A DNA stretch of 64,000 nucleotides from Paraburkholderia sp. ZP32-5 (GTDB lineage Bacteria > Pseudomonadota > Gammaproteobacteria > Burkholderiales > Burkholderiaceae), in contig NZ_JAJEJP010000003.1 in the NCBI RefSeq assembly GCF_021390495.1, forward strand, positions 310,001-374,000, written 5' to 3'. The position numbers and the translations under genes are program-made. Below are positions 9,734 through 18,698 of the stretch, piece after piece. A model generated the notes under the pieces. That model was not told the origin of the DNA, made no database searches, and saw only the letters and a list, made by a program, of their open reading frames with translations. The first letter of the stretch is position 1. Each line of letters starts with the position of its first letter.

Positions 9734-9768
9734 CGGGGGCTCCCGCAGCACGATTACATGAGCCCCCG
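9734..9768. terminator. Bidirectional terminator between autotransporter and PhyH gene
   Basis: A perfect 9-bp inverted repeat, CGGGGGCTC/GAGCCCCCG, with a 17-base loop lies between two converging genes. There is no long T-run. Its position in the 53-bp gap makes a shared terminator likely. Confidence 0.6.
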
Positions 9769-9780
9769 CGCATTCAAGCC

Positions 9781-10605
9781 TCAGTACTTCCTCGCCTGCT
9801 CATCGAGCCCGCGCTGAAACCGCGCTACCGCCTCGCGATGAAACGCCTGCTCCGCTTCGCCGTTGCTCACGCGCGGACGCGGCTCGTCATCGTAATAGCC
9901 GAACTTATCCTCGCCGCGCACCAGCATGGCCGTCAGACGAGTCGAGCCGATATTGCGCGCGTTGGTCGGGATATAGCTGAAGCCGAGCCCGACGCGTCGA
10001 TGATCCGACTGATTCGGCCCCGATGCGTGAATCAGATAGGTATCGTGGATCGAGAACTGCCCCGGCCCGACCGGCATGAACGCGGTCTTGCTGCGATCGT
10101 ACGACACATCGATCGTCTGGCCTTTCGACAACAGAATATCTTTCGACGGCACTTCGCCGTGATGCAGCTGGCCGAGTTTGTGCGAGCCGGGAACGACTTC
10201 CATGCAGCCTGCCTCGATCGACGCGTCGGTGAGCGCGACCCAGATCGTCACCTGCGTGCTCGGCTCAAGCCCGAAGTAGGTCGCATCCTGATGCCACGAT
10301 ACGTAAGCCGCGTCATGCGCCTTCTTCGGCCACACGGCGAGATTGAACAGCAGGATGTCCGGGCCGATCAGATCTTCGACGGCGTCGAGCACCGCCGGGT
10401 GACGGCCGATTTCGTCGACCCACGGAAACAGCAGATGCGGTTTGAAATTGAAGCCCTTGCCCATCTGCTGGTTGCGGGTTGCCTCGAAGGCTTCGAGTTG
10501 CTGCAGATAACCGGTGGCCTGATCGGCCGGAAACGCGTCGACCGGACTGACATAGCCGAAGTCGCGGTAGTGCTGGATCTGTGCGTCGGTAAGCTTCTTG
10601 CCCAT
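9781..10605 (-). CDS. Phytanoyl-CoA dioxygenase (PhyH) family Fe(II)/2-oxoglutarate oxygenase, copy 1
   Basis: A 274-residue predicted non-haem iron, 2-oxoglutarate-dependent oxygenase, likely hydroxylating a small cytoplasmic substrate. The HxD iron-binding motif is in SWHQDATYF. The distal His and 2-oxoglutarate-binding Arg are probably in DTYLIHASGPNQSDHRRVGLGFSYIP. It is the last gene of the leftward operon MFS - asparaginase-like - deacetylase - SDR - PhyH. The protein at 18741-19595 is a close paralogue with the same motifs. Family members act on very different substrates (phytanoyl-CoA, ectoine, syringomycin precursors), so the substrate is unknown. The downstream gene end is set by a terminator. 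Confidence 0.88.
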   Translation of the reverse strand: MGKKLTDAQIQHYRDFGYVSPVDAFPADQATGYLQQLEAFEATRNQQMGKGFNFKPHLLFPWVDEIGRHPAVLDAVEDLIGPDILLFNLAVWPKKAHDAAYVSWHQDATYFGLEPSTQVTIWVALTDASIEAGCMEVVPGSHKLGQLHHGEVPSKDILLSKGQTIDVSYDRSKTAFMPVGPGQFSIHDTYLIHASGPNQSDHRRVGLGFSYIPTNARNIGSTRLTAMLVRGEDKFGYYDDEPRPRVSNGEAEQAFHREAVARFQRGLDEQARKY

Positions 10606-10689
10606 GATGCGGAGTGTCCTTCGATAACTGATTGATGTACTGCTGCAATGAGATAGCGCAGTGGTAACGCGATACGGCGATGCCCGCGG

Positions 10690-11451
10690 CTACATGGCGG
10701 ACCAGCCGCCATCGGCGAACAGCCAGCTGCCGGTGGTGAACGACGAATCGTCGCTGGCGAGAAAGAGGGCGGCGCGCGAGGTTTCTTCCACACGCCCGAA
10801 ACGCCTCATCGCGTGCCGGTTCTGCCAGCGCGCGCGAGTCGCATCCGGATCGCTGTTGCGTCCGATCGACGCGCGCGACATCGGCGTGTCGATTACGCCC
10901 GGCATCAGCGCATTCACGCGGATACCGTGCGGTGCGTAGTCGACCGCCATCGTCTTCGCGAGCGTGGCGACCGCACCCTTGCTCGCGACATACGACGCGT
11001 TGCCGCCGCCGCTCGATGCCACCAGTTGCGAGCCGACCAGCACGATCGAGCCGCGCTCGCGCGCGAGCATCGTCGGCAATACCGCGCGACACCACAGAAA
11101 GCAGCCCTTCACGTTGATGTCGAACACGCGATCCCATGTGGCTTCGTCCAGCTCGTGCACGCGTCCGCCCGGCGAGATCGCCGAGCAGGTCAGCAGCACG
11201 TCGATGCGCTGCCAGCGCTCCAGCACGCGTGCGACACCGGCTTGCGCCGCGTCGGCATCGGCGACATTCGCGCAGATCGCGAGCGCTTCGCCGCCCGCTT
11301 CGACGATCTCGCGCTCGACGCGCGCGAGCGCCTCGCCGTTCAGATCCACGAGCGCGACTTTCGCGCCTTCGCGCGCGAACGTGCGCGCCGCATCCGCGCC
11401 GATGCCGGAGGCGGCGCCGGTCACGATGGCGACCTGGTCGGCGAGTTTCAT
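10690..11451 (-). CDS. Short-chain dehydrogenase/reductase (classical SDR)
   Basis: A 253-residue NAD(P)-dependent oxidoreductase. It has the Rossmann TGxxxGIG motif (VTGAASGIGADAA, about residues 10-22), the NVADAD cofactor region, an active-site SYVASKGA with the YxxxK pair, and the C-terminal SSFTTGSWLFADGGWSAM typical of FabG-like SDRs. I start it at 11451, where its ATG overlaps the stop of the deacetylase gene in an ATGA, implying translational coupling; a longer open frame upstream lies inside that gene. An acidic residue after beta-strand 2 (LVDLNG) suggests preference for NAD. It presumably oxidises a hydroxyl made or exposed earlier in the pathway. Confidence 0.9.
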   Translation of the reverse strand: MKLADQVAIVTGAASGIGADAARTFAREGAKVALVDLNGEALARVEREIVEAGGEALAICANVADADAAQAGVARVLERWQRIDVLLTCSAISPGGRVHELDEATWDRVFDINVKGCFLWCRAVLPTMLARERGSIVLVGSQLVASSGGGNASYVASKGAVATLAKTMAVDYAPHGIRVNALMPGVIDTPMSRASIGRNSDPDATRARWQNRHAMRRFGRVEETSRAALFLASDDSSFTTGSWLFADGGWSAM

Positions 11452-12398
11452 CGCGTGCCCTCCCGCGTGTTTTGCTGGCCTTCGCGCGACGGATAGTCGT
11501 CGCCGGGAATCGTGCCCGGCGGCAGCGAGCAGCAGTGGTCGTAGATCGCACCGGGGCGCGTGAGCCACACGCGGTCGAACAGCGGATGCGACACGATGTG
11601 CTGCAACGCGCGGCGCAGCGCGCGCAGACGGAACGGCTGGCCGACCACCATCGTATGCAGCGCGATGCCGCACACCAGTGGCTGCTTTTCGGATTGCTCG
11701 ATCATTTCGTCGAACTGGTCGATGATCGACTGCGCGAACGCTTCGCCGGTCTGCTTCTGCACGATGACCTGCGGCGAATCGTTGACTTCGAGCGGATACG
11801 GCAGCGACATCAGACGGCCATTACGCGTGCGCATCCAGATCGGCTGGTCGTCGAACGGCCAGTCCATCGCGAAACGGAAGCCGGCTTCGTCGAGCAGATC
11901 GGGCGTCACGTGCGATTGCGACATCCATGGTGCCATCCAGCCGCGCGGCGCGGTGCCGCTGTCGGTGCGAATCTTGTCGTGGATATAGCCGAGAAAGCGC
12001 GTTTCATCCTCTTCCCACATGTCGCCCTGCTTCTCGGCGTTGGTGCGTCCGTGACCGATGATTTCGTCGCCGCGCGCCTTGATCGCTTCGAGGATGTCGG
12101 GCGCGTAGTCGAACACGGTCGTATTGATCAGATGGCACGCGGGCAGCTTCATCTCGTCGAACAGATCGAACAGACGCCACACGCCGACGCGGTTGCCGTA
12201 GTCGAGCCAACTGAACGTACGCGGATCGGGCGGCACCTGCTGCGTCGAGATCGCATGACGCATGCCGTGGCCGAACGAGAAGTGTTCGATATTGATGCCG
12301 AAGTAGAGCGCGAGCCGCTTGCCGCCCGGCCAGTTGTAGTCCTTGCGATTCCTGATTGCGCTGTATTCGTAGCGGTTGTGATGGGGCAGTTTCAGCAT
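11448..12398 (-). CDS. CE4 polysaccharide-deacetylase/PuuE-allantoinase-like hydrolase
   Basis: A 316-residue protein of the NodB/CE4 fold, closest in style to the cytoplasmic PuuE-type group that opens cyclic amides. There is no signal peptide. Family segments are LALYFGINIEHFSFG near the N-terminus, EIIGHGRTNAEKQ (metal-binding His region) and APRGWMAPWMSQSHVTPDLL. The start at 12398 is preferred over a longer frame because AAGGAGAAC precedes it. The usual catalytic Asp near strand 1 appears as Asn (GINIEHF), as in some PuuE-like proteins. It lies between an asparaginase-like gene and an SDR gene, consistent with hydrolysing a C-N bond of an imported cyclic or acylated nitrogen compound. 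The substrate is unknown. Confidence 0.85.
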   Translation of the reverse strand: MLKLPHHNRYEYSAIRNRKDYNWPGGKRLALYFGINIEHFSFGHGMRHAISTQQVPPDPRTFSWLDYGNRVGVWRLFDLFDEMKLPACHLINTTVFDYAPDILEAIKARGDEIIGHGRTNAEKQGDMWEEDETRFLGYIHDKIRTDSGTAPRGWMAPWMSQSHVTPDLLDEAGFRFAMDWPFDDQPIWMRTRNGRLMSLPYPLEVNDSPQVIVQKQTGEAFAQSIIDQFDEMIEQSEKQPLVCGIALHTMVVGQPFRLRALRRALQHIVSHPLFDRVWLTRPGAIYDHCCSLPPGTIPGDDYPSREGQQNTREGTR

Positions 12399-12435
12399 GA
12401 GTTCTCCTTGCATGTTGGGGCGACGGACCGCGCGT

Positions 12436-13440
12436 TCAGTGCGTGGCGAACAGCTCGCGCAAGCCGTCGGTGTCATAGCCGAGTGCGATGCCGAGCATCA
12501 GCAGAATCCGGCACTTTTGCGGCGTGAAATCGCTGCCGGCGACGATGCCGTGTTCGGCGAGCCAGCGTCGCGCGGGGATCGTTCCGCTGTGCGCGCGGCT
12601 CGTCTGTACGACGGCGACACCGCGTTCGCTCGCGCGTAGCAGCGCCTTGCGTTCAAGCGGCGAGGGCAGGCCCGGCGCGAGGCCGGCGCATACGATGCCG
12701 CGCGCGCCCTCGTCGCAGGCGGCGTCGATCAGCGCGCCGTCGTTGCCCGCGACCGAATACACGACGTCCACGCGCGGCAGCGGCGCATCGGCTTGCCATG
12801 CGGCCGGTGCGCTATCCGGCGCGTGACGGCGCAGCGAGCGGCGCGCGAAATACGCGCCGTCGCCTTCGATATAGCCGAGCGGACCGTACAGCGGCGACGC
12901 GAAGGTCTGCAGCCGGTAGTTCGAGGTCTTCACGACATCGCGCGCGCTGTGGATTTCGTCGTTCAGCACCACCAGCACGCCATGGCCTCGCGCGTCGGGC
13001 GAGCCGGCCACGCGCAGCGCGGCGAGCAGGTTCATCGCGGCATCGCTCGATACGACGTTCAGCGGCCGCTGCGAACCGACCAGCACGACCGGCGTGCCGG
13101 TGCGCAGCGTCATGTGCAGAAAGAACGCGGTTTCCTCGATCGTCGCGGTGCCGTGCAGCACGACGACGCCGTCTACCGTGGGCGCGACCGCCTCGATGGC
13201 GGCGCGCAAATCCTGCCACTCGGTGGGACCGAACGCGGACGAGCCGGTCGCGCGAAACGGCACCGCCTTGATCCGCGCGAAGCGTTCGACGAGCGGCACG
13301 CGTTCGAGCACGGCGGCGACGTCGAGCCGTTCACCGGTTTCCGGATAGTCGATCGTGTCGAGCGGATCGGCGGCGAGCGTCGAGATCGTGCCGCCGCAGC
13401 CGATCAACGCGATCTCGGGTAAGGCTTGCATGCGAGTCAT
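12436..13440 (-). CDS. Asparaginase/glutaminase-family amidohydrolase with altered active site
   Basis: About 334 residues (331 if the second ATG, at 13431, is used) of the bacterial L-asparaginase fold. The first Thr motif is GCGGTIS (Thr18), Tyr32 lies in the flexible loop, and a VVKTSNYRLQTFASPLYGPLGYI segment carries the conserved Lys. The second motif, usually HGTDT, reads HGTATIEETAFFL, so the substrate-binding Asp is Ala99. There is no signal peptide, so it is cytoplasmic, unlike periplasmic AnsB. It sits in an operon with an MFS importer and a CE4 hydrolase. This suggests it cleaves the amide of a pathway intermediate rather than free asparagine; that is inference. Confidence 0.85.
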   Translation of the reverse strand: MTRMQALPEIALIGCGGTISTLAADPLDTIDYPETGERLDVAAVLERVPLVERFARIKAVPFRATGSSAFGPTEWQDLRAAIEAVAPTVDGVVVLHGTATIEETAFFLHMTLRTGTPVVLVGSQRPLNVVSSDAAMNLLAALRVAGSPDARGHGVLVVLNDEIHSARDVVKTSNYRLQTFASPLYGPLGYIEGDGAYFARRSLRRHAPDSAPAAWQADAPLPRVDVVYSVAGNDGALIDAACDEGARGIVCAGLAPGLPSPLERKALLRASERGVAVVQTSRAHSGTIPARRWLAEHGIVAGSDFTPQKCRILLMLGIALGYDTDGLRELFATH

Positions 13441-13459
13441 GTTTCGGAAGATCCAGGTT

Positions 13460-14806
13460 TCAGATGCGGCTGAGCGACGCCGGGGTCGCGCGCCGGTTCA
13501 TACGGGCGAACACCAGCGACAGCGCGGCGGCGCCGGTCATCAGCACCGCGAGAATCGCCAACATCAGCGTGAAGCCGCCGGACACGTCGCGGGTCCAGCC
13601 GATAAAGCCCGGTCCGACGACGCCGCTCACGTTGCCGAGCGAGTTGATGAAGGCCATCGACGCGGCAGCCGTGATGCCGGTCAGAAACGACGGCGGCAGC
13701 GTCCAGAACACCGGGAAGCTCGCGAACACGCCGATACAGCCCATGCTCAGACCGATCACCGCGACGACCGGCGTCTTCAGCGTGAACGCGGCGAGCAGAA
13801 AACCGGCGGCGGCGAAGATCGCCGCGAGCGCGACGTATTCGATGCGTTTGCCTTTCGCGTCCGAGCGGCGTGACCACCACACCATGCCGATCACCGACAG
13901 CAGATACGGAATCGCGGTGACCACGCCGATCTGCACGGTCGGCAGGCCGAAGTCCTTGACGATCAGCGGCAGGAAAAAGCCGACGCCGGTCGAGCCGCAC
14001 ACGAGACAGAAGAACAGCAGTGCGAGCACCAGCACGCGCGGATTGGTGAAGCCCTCGCGCAGCGTGAATTTGCGCACGGCTTCGGTCTGGCGGCGCTCGG
14101 CGTCGAGCACGCGTTCCAGTTGCAGGCGTTCGCTGGTGCCGAGCCACTTCGCCTCCGAAGGCCGCGACGGCAACAGCCACAGGCACGAGATGCCGAGCAG
14201 CACCGACGGCAGGCCCTGGGTGAGGAACAGCCATTTCCAGCCCGCCAGCCCGCCGAGCCCATGCATATGCGCGAGGATCAGCGACGAAACCGGCGCGCCG
14301 AGCACGCCGGACAGCGGCATCGCGATCTGGAACATGCCGATCATGCGGGCACGGTCGCCGCGCGGAAACCATTCGGTCAGGTACACGAGGATGCCGGGCA
14401 GGAAGCCGGCCTCGGCCGCGCCGAGCAGAAAACGCAATGCCGACAGGCTGGTGCCACCGGTCACGAAAATCGTCGCCGCGGAAATCAGCCCCCACGTGAC
14501 CATGATTCGCGAAATCCAGAAGCGCGCGCCGACCTTGCCGAGCACGAGATTGCTCGGCACCTCGAACAGGATGTATCCCCAGAAGAACATCGACGCCGCG
14601 AAGCCATAGGCGGCCACCGACAGCCCGAGGTCATGGTTCATCGTCAGCGCGGCGAAGCCGACGTTGAAGCGGTCCAGATAGGCGAAGAAATAAAGGATGC
14701 ACAGAAATGGGATCAGCCGTCGCGCCACCTTGGCGACCGTGACGGACAACGCCGCCTCCGATGCAGGCGCGCTCGCGGCGATATCGGCCGTCGATTCGAG
14801 ATTCAT
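13460..14806 (-). CDS. MFS transporter, anion:cation symporter (ACS) type, copy 1
   Basis: A 448-residue, 12-helix inner-membrane importer. It has the ACS hallmark opening RRLIPFLCILYFFAYLDRFNVGFAAL and the first-half EVPSNLVLGKVGARFWI loop. The central cytoplasmic loop (about 200-235) is rich in charged residues. Relatives import carboxylated aromatics, tartrate or glucarate, so an organic anion is the likely substrate. It is the first gene of the leftward five-gene operon and is preceded by TTCC-N7-GGAA operators at 14864-14890. The copy at 16271-17614 is clearly paralogous along its length, with the same TRDVSGGFT segment near the C-terminus. Confidence 0.92.
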   Translation of the reverse strand: MNLESTADIAASAPASEAALSVTVAKVARRLIPFLCILYFFAYLDRFNVGFAALTMNHDLGLSVAAYGFAASMFFWGYILFEVPSNLVLGKVGARFWISRIMVTWGLISAATIFVTGGTSLSALRFLLGAAEAGFLPGILVYLTEWFPRGDRARMIGMFQIAMPLSGVLGAPVSSLILAHMHGLGGLAGWKWLFLTQGLPSVLLGISCLWLLPSRPSEAKWLGTSERLQLERVLDAERRQTEAVRKFTLREGFTNPRVLVLALLFFCLVCGSTGVGFFLPLIVKDFGLPTVQIGVVTAIPYLLSVIGMVWWSRRSDAKGKRIEYVALAAIFAAAGFLLAAFTLKTPVVAVIGLSMGCIGVFASFPVFWTLPPSFLTGITAAASMAFINSLGNVSGVVGPGFIGWTRDVSGGFTLMLAILAVLMTGAAALSLVFARMNRRATPASLSRI

Positions 14807-15167
14807 GTTGGTCTACCTCACTGATGAGTCCGGCCTGCGCCGTCTGGAAAGTGTTCGCGTAAATTCCATAAAACGGAATAAACAATTCCGATATTGGAGA
14901 TTTAAGGCGGCGTTCGTCAATCGATTTCAAAATTGCGATGCAGCAGGGACCGGTTCCATTGCGAGCGGCGCAGGTGCGAACGCGATGCATCGAAAACCTG
15001 CCGAGCCGCGTCCCGCAAGGCGCGAGGCGTGGCGGCGCGGGTGCTTCAGGCTAAAATGCCGGGTGCCGTCCGCGACGGCGGATTTTTCGGTCCGCTTTTC
15101 AACCCGCCTCTCAACGCGCTGCTTAGCCCGCTTCTCAACCTGTCTGTCAACCCGCCTCGACACATCC
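14807..15167. other. Divergent control region of MFS-1 operon and IclR-1
   Basis: This 361-bp region lies between genes transcribed away from each other. The left part is AT-rich and holds the overlapping inverted repeats described separately. The right part, about 14930-15167, is GC-rich with no convincing gene. No strong ribosome site is seen for the IclR gene. Confidence 0.6.
14864..14890. promoter_or_regulatory. Putative IclR operator upstream of MFS-1 operon
   Basis: Two overlapping inverted repeats: TTCCATAAAACGGAA (14864-14878) and CGGAATAAACAATTCCG (14874-14890). They lie 58-84 bp upstream of the MFS-1 start. The same 15-bp pattern recurs at 16149, 18601 and 18711, next to the other regulators and targets. 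Confidence 0.75.
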
Positions 15168-15944
15168 ATGCCCATGACGCCTTCGAACGACCAGCCCATC
15201 GACCGGATCTTTGCCGTGATCGGCGCGATCGTGCGTGCGCGCCGCGCGTTGAGCCTCGCCGAGATCGGCGCCGCGGTCGGCCTGCCGGCGCCGACCGTGC
15301 ATCGGATGGTCGGGAACCTCGAAGAGCGCGGCTTGCTCAAGCGCGCGATCGGGTCGAAGAAGCTCGTGCTGCCGGGGCCGAAGCTGGTCGAGCTGAGCAG
15401 TCAGGTGCTGGAAGCGGCGGTGGTCGCCGACGAGCCGCATGCGATCCTCGAACGGCTGGCCGCGCAGATCCAGGAGCACTGCCAGATCGGCACGATCGCG
15501 AACGGCGAGGTGCTGTACATCGACGCGGTGCAGGTACGGCGCACCAGCGGGCTGCAACTGGAACAGGGGCGCAGCGCGCCGTTGCACTGCACGTCGATCG
15601 GCAAGCTGTATCTGGCGTCGCTCGGAGACGACGCGCTCGATGCGTGGCTCGACGCGCATCGGCTCGTTTCGCTCGCACCGAACACGATCACGGACCGCGA
15701 CGCGTTCGCCGCGCACATCCGCGAGGTGCGCAAGCACGGCTGGGCCTTCAGCAACGAGGAATACGGTCAGGGCGTGATCGGTTGCGCGGTGGTGATTCCG
15801 CTGTCGACGCAGCGCGACTTTCTGTGCGTCGGCATGTCGGGTCCCAGCGCGCGCGTGCCGTTCGAACAATTGCCCGATCTGATCGGGCCGCTGCGAGCCG
15901 CCGCTGCGCAGATCGCCGCGGCGATTGGCGATACGGGCGGCTAA
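15168..15944 (+). CDS. IclR-family transcriptional regulator, copy 1
   Basis: A 258-residue regulator: winged HTH at about 10-70 (LSLAEIGAAVGLPAPTVHRMVGNLEERGLLKRA) and IclR effector-binding domain at about 85-250 (HCTSIGKLYLASL, GWAFSNEEYGQGVIGCAVVIP). IclR proteins bind palindromes as dimers or tetramers and respond to a pathway metabolite. It is divergent from the MFS-1 operon, with operators in between. Its recognition helix is almost identical to that of the second IclR protein at 17696-18553, so both could read the same sites. The start is uncertain: ATG at 15168 or 15174; longer frames lie in non-conserved GC-rich DNA. Confidence 0.9.
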   Translation: MPMTPSNDQPIDRIFAVIGAIVRARRALSLAEIGAAVGLPAPTVHRMVGNLEERGLLKRAIGSKKLVLPGPKLVELSSQVLEAAVVADEPHAILERLAAQIQEHCQIGTIANGEVLYIDAVQVRRTSGLQLEQGRSAPLHCTSIGKLYLASLGDDALDAWLDAHRLVSLAPNTITDRDAFAAHIREVRKHGWAFSNEEYGQGVIGCAVVIPLSTQRDFLCVGMSGPSARVPFEQLPDLIGPLRAAAAQIAAAIGDTGG

Positions 15945-16137
15945 ACACGGTTCTTTCCGAAGCAGCCGTGCCGGTGCGGGCGTTTCAGTCTCGCGGCGGC
16001 GCGCGCCGCTTTTTCTTCTTTTCGTCTGATCTTCCGGCCAGCCGCGCCGGCGATGGACTCGCGCGATTTCGACCGATCCGGTGGCGGCCTCCTCGCGCAA
16101 ATTCAGTTGACATACGGATTTTGTATTTCTATCCTGC

Positions 16138-16174
16138 GGAACAATAAATTCCAAAAAACGGAATTTATTGTTCC
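16138..16174. promoter_or_regulatory. Putative IclR operator upstream of MFS-2 (15-bp perfect inverted repeat)
   Basis: GGAACAATAAATTCC (16138-16152) and GGAATTTATTGTTCC (16160-16174) are exact reverse complements separated by 7 bp. The centre forms TTCCAAAAAACGGAA (16149-16163), matching the sites near the other two promoters. It lies 97 bp upstream of the MFS-2 start. The surrounding 326-bp gap after the IclR-1 gene contains no gene that I can support. Confidence 0.8.
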
Positions 16175-16270
16175 GGTCGCTAAGAGTGACGCTTGAGGAC
16201 AAGCGCCATCGTCGATGCCGTGCCGGAAGAACCCATTCCATTGGCAATCCGGACAGCAAGGAGCCCGATC

Positions 16271-17614
16271 GTGACCGTATCGCAGCGTGTTCCGCAAGCC
16301 GCGCCCAGTAGCGCGTCCGATATACCGACTCGCAAGATCGCGCGTCGTCTGATTCCGTTCCTGTGTCTGCTGTACTTCTTTGCCTACCTCGACCGCTTCA
16401 ACATCGGCTTCGCGTCGATCACGATGAATCAGGATCTGGGGCTGTCGATGGCGGCCTACGGCTTTGCCGCGTCGATGTTCTTCGTCGGCTACATCCTGTT
16501 CGAGGTGCCGAGCAATATCGTGCTCGGCAAGGTCGGTGCGCGCTTGTGGATCACGCGGATCATGGTGACGTGGGGCCTCGTTTCCGCTGCGACGATCTTC
16601 ACGCGCGGCCCCGGTAGTCTCGCCGGGCTGCGGCTCTTGCTCGGCGCGGCGGAGGCGGGCTTTCTGCCGGGCATCGTCGTGTATCTGAGCCAGTGGTTTC
16701 CGCATGAGGAGCGCTCCGGCGCGATGGGCATGTTCCAGACCGCGATGCCGCTCGCCGGTGTGCTCGGCTCGCCGGTCTCGGCACTGATCCTCACCCATAT
16801 GCACGGCGTGTCCGGTTTGCCGGGGTGGAAATGGCTGTTTCTGATCCAGGGCCTGCCGTCGGTGGCGCTCGGTTTGTCGTGCTTGTGGCTGCTGCCGTCG
16901 CGGCCGGCCGAGGCGAAATGGCTGACCGATGCGCAACGCGCGAGTCTCGAACGCAAGCTGGAGGCCGAGCGCAGGGCGACCGAAGCGGGCGGACATGTGT
17001 CGCTCAGACAGGTGTTTGTCGAGCCACGCGTCGTGATGCTGGCGGTGCTGCTGTTCTGCCTGATTTGCGGATCGACCGGGATCGGCTTTTTCCTGCCGCA
17101 GATCGTCAAGGATTTCGGTTTCTCGACGGTGAAGATCGGCATGGTGACGGCGATTCCGTATCTCGCGTCGGTGGTCGGCATGGTGCTGTGGTCGCGCTTC
17201 GCCAACCACAAGGACGATCGCATTCGCTACGTCGCGATACCCACCGTGCTCGCCGGCTGCGGCTTTCTGCTCGCCGCGTGTTCGCTGCATACGCCGGTCG
17301 TCGCGGTGATCGGCCTGAGCGTCGCGTGCGTCGGCATCTTCTCGACTTTCCCTGTCTACTTCACGCTGCCGCAGACTTTTCTGACCGGCACGTCGGCGGC
17401 CGCGGCGATTGCATTCGTCAACTCGGTGGGCAATATCAGCGGGGTCGTGGAGCCGGCGTTCATCGGCTGGACGCGCGATGTGTCCGGCGGCTTCACGTTC
17501 ATGCTGTTTATCCTCGCGGGGCTGATGGCGGTGGCGTTGGTGCTGTGCTGGCGCTTCGCGGCGATGGTCAGGAGCGGGGCGGTGGCGTCGCCGTTGAAGC
17601 GGCAATCGGTGTGA
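16271..17614 (+). CDS. MFS transporter, ACS type, copy 2
   Basis: A 447-residue, 12-helix importer paralogous to the one at 13460-14806, with the same motifs (RRLIPFLCLLYFFAYLDRFN, EVPSNIVLGKVGARLWI, TRDVSGGFT). I choose the GTG at 16271 because AAGGAG ends 7 bp upstream and the length then matches the paralogue; the frame itself opens with a TTG at 16193. It lies between two IclR genes and has its own operator. It stands alone, with no enzyme gene co-transcribed. Keeping two similar carriers under one operator type suggests two related substrates, or uptake plus efflux of one. Confidence 0.92.
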   Translation: MTVSQRVPQAAPSSASDIPTRKIARRLIPFLCLLYFFAYLDRFNIGFASITMNQDLGLSMAAYGFAASMFFVGYILFEVPSNIVLGKVGARLWITRIMVTWGLVSAATIFTRGPGSLAGLRLLLGAAEAGFLPGIVVYLSQWFPHEERSGAMGMFQTAMPLAGVLGSPVSALILTHMHGVSGLPGWKWLFLIQGLPSVALGLSCLWLLPSRPAEAKWLTDAQRASLERKLEAERRATEAGGHVSLRQVFVEPRVVMLAVLLFCLICGSTGIGFFLPQIVKDFGFSTVKIGMVTAIPYLASVVGMVLWSRFANHKDDRIRYVAIPTVLAGCGFLLAACSLHTPVVAVIGLSVACVGIFSTFPVYFTLPQTFLTGTSAAAAIAFVNSVGNISGVVEPAFIGWTRDVSGGFTFMLFILAGLMAVALVLCWRFAAMVRSGAVASPLKRQSV

Positions 17615-17695
17615 GGGGGATGTAGAGGCGCGGAACGCGTAATGCGATCTGGACACCGCGATTCAGCGATACCTAACGGCAGCGTATAAAACCGC

Positions 17696-18553
17696 TCACT
17701 CCGCCAGTGCCGCCGCTATCTCCCGCGCGGCGCGTTCCAGCGGCGTAACGAACTGCCGCAGCATGTCATGCGTGACGCGCGCGCTCGGCGCCGAGATGCC
17801 GAGCGCGAGATTGCCCGGCTCGCCCGCATCCGGCACCAGCACCGCGCAGCCGATCACGCCCGGCGTGTATTCCTCGTTGCTGGTCGCCCATCCGTCACGC
17901 CGCGCGATCGCGAGCTGCCGTTTCAGCACCGCCGGCTCGGTGATCGTATTCGCGGTGAAGCTCTGCAGCGAGCGGGTATCGAACCATGCCTGCAACGCCT
18001 GCTTGTGCATCGACGCGAGAAAGAGCTTGCCCATCGACGTGCAATGCAACGGCGCGCCGCGTCCCTGTTCGAGATGCAGGCCGCCATGTCGGCGCACGCT
18101 CACCGTATCGACGTAGCGCACTTCGTTGTCGTACAGCATGCCGATCTGGCAATGCTCGCCCAACTCGGCGGCGAGCTTCGCGAGGATCGCGTGCGGCGCA
18201 TCGACAACCAGCGCATTCGACAGCACGCGCCGGCTCAACGACACGAGCCGTTTGCCCGCCAGCACATGACGGCGCGAGCCGGTCGCGCGTTTGACGAGCC
18301 CGCGCTCTTCGAGATTGCCGATCAGCCGATGAACCGTCGGCGCGGGCAGGCCGGTCGCGGCGGAAATCTCGGCGAGCGTCATCGCGCGTGCTCCGTCCAC
18401 GACAGCATCGAGCACGGCAAAAATGCGATCGATCGGCTGTTCGGACGCGTGTGGCGCGTTATCGCGCGGATCCTTCTTCACCTTGGCCGGTTGGCTCGCC
18501 GTCGTCGTGGAGGTGCCAGCCACCGGTTTGCTTGCCGCAGGTTGGGTCGACAT
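17696..18553 (-). CDS. IclR-family transcriptional regulator, copy 2
   Basis: A 285-residue regulator with an extra Thr/Ala/Lys-rich N-terminal tail of about 38 residues before the HTH (MTLAEISAATGLPAPTVHRLIGNLEERGLVKRA). The effector domain contains HCTSMGKLFLASM and GWATSNEEYTPGVIGCAVLVP. It is divergent from the second PhyH gene. Operators lie in the gap at 18598-18618 and 18699-18725. The HTH helix differs from IclR-1 by only a few conservative changes. Autoregulation together with control of the PhyH-2 gene is the simplest reading. Confidence 0.92.
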   Translation of the reverse strand: MSTQPAASKPVAGTSTTTASQPAKVKKDPRDNAPHASEQPIDRIFAVLDAVVDGARAMTLAEISAATGLPAPTVHRLIGNLEERGLVKRATGSRRHVLAGKRLVSLSRRVLSNALVVDAPHAILAKLAAELGEHCQIGMLYDNEVRYVDTVSVRRHGGLHLEQGRGAPLHCTSMGKLFLASMHKQALQAWFDTRSLQSFTANTITEPAVLKRQLAIARRDGWATSNEEYTPGVIGCAVLVPDAGEPGNLALGISAPSARVTHDMLRQFVTPLERAAREIAAALAE

Positions 18554-18597
18554 AAGTGGTCCGGAAATGACTGAAGAGTGGTAACGAGTGGTATAGA

Positions 18598-18618
18598 AAA
18601 TTCCGTTTTACGGAATTT
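18598..18618. promoter_or_regulatory. Putative IclR operator near IclR-2 start
   Basis: The inverted repeat AAATTCCG-TTTTA-CGGAATTT contains the 15-bp core TTCCGTTTTACGGAA at 18601-18615. It begins 45 bp upstream of the IclR-2 start codon, a position suited to autorepression. Confidence 0.75.
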
Positions 18619-18698
18619 ATAAGATCGACGGCGATCGTGTCAACGCTATTGCGAGGTACAGAAAGTGATTGACCCAGCGTTTTTGTGATTCTAATATA

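Noticed and set aside
10313..11551. 412-codon frame overlapping the SDR and PhyH genes on the same strand
   Set aside because: It is a shifted frame with Arg-rich composition; the SDR and PhyH frames carry all catalytic motifs.
16103..17656. 517-codon minus-strand frame over the second MFS gene
   Set aside because: Very high Arg/His/Asp content without motifs; the plus strand encodes a full 12-helix carrier.
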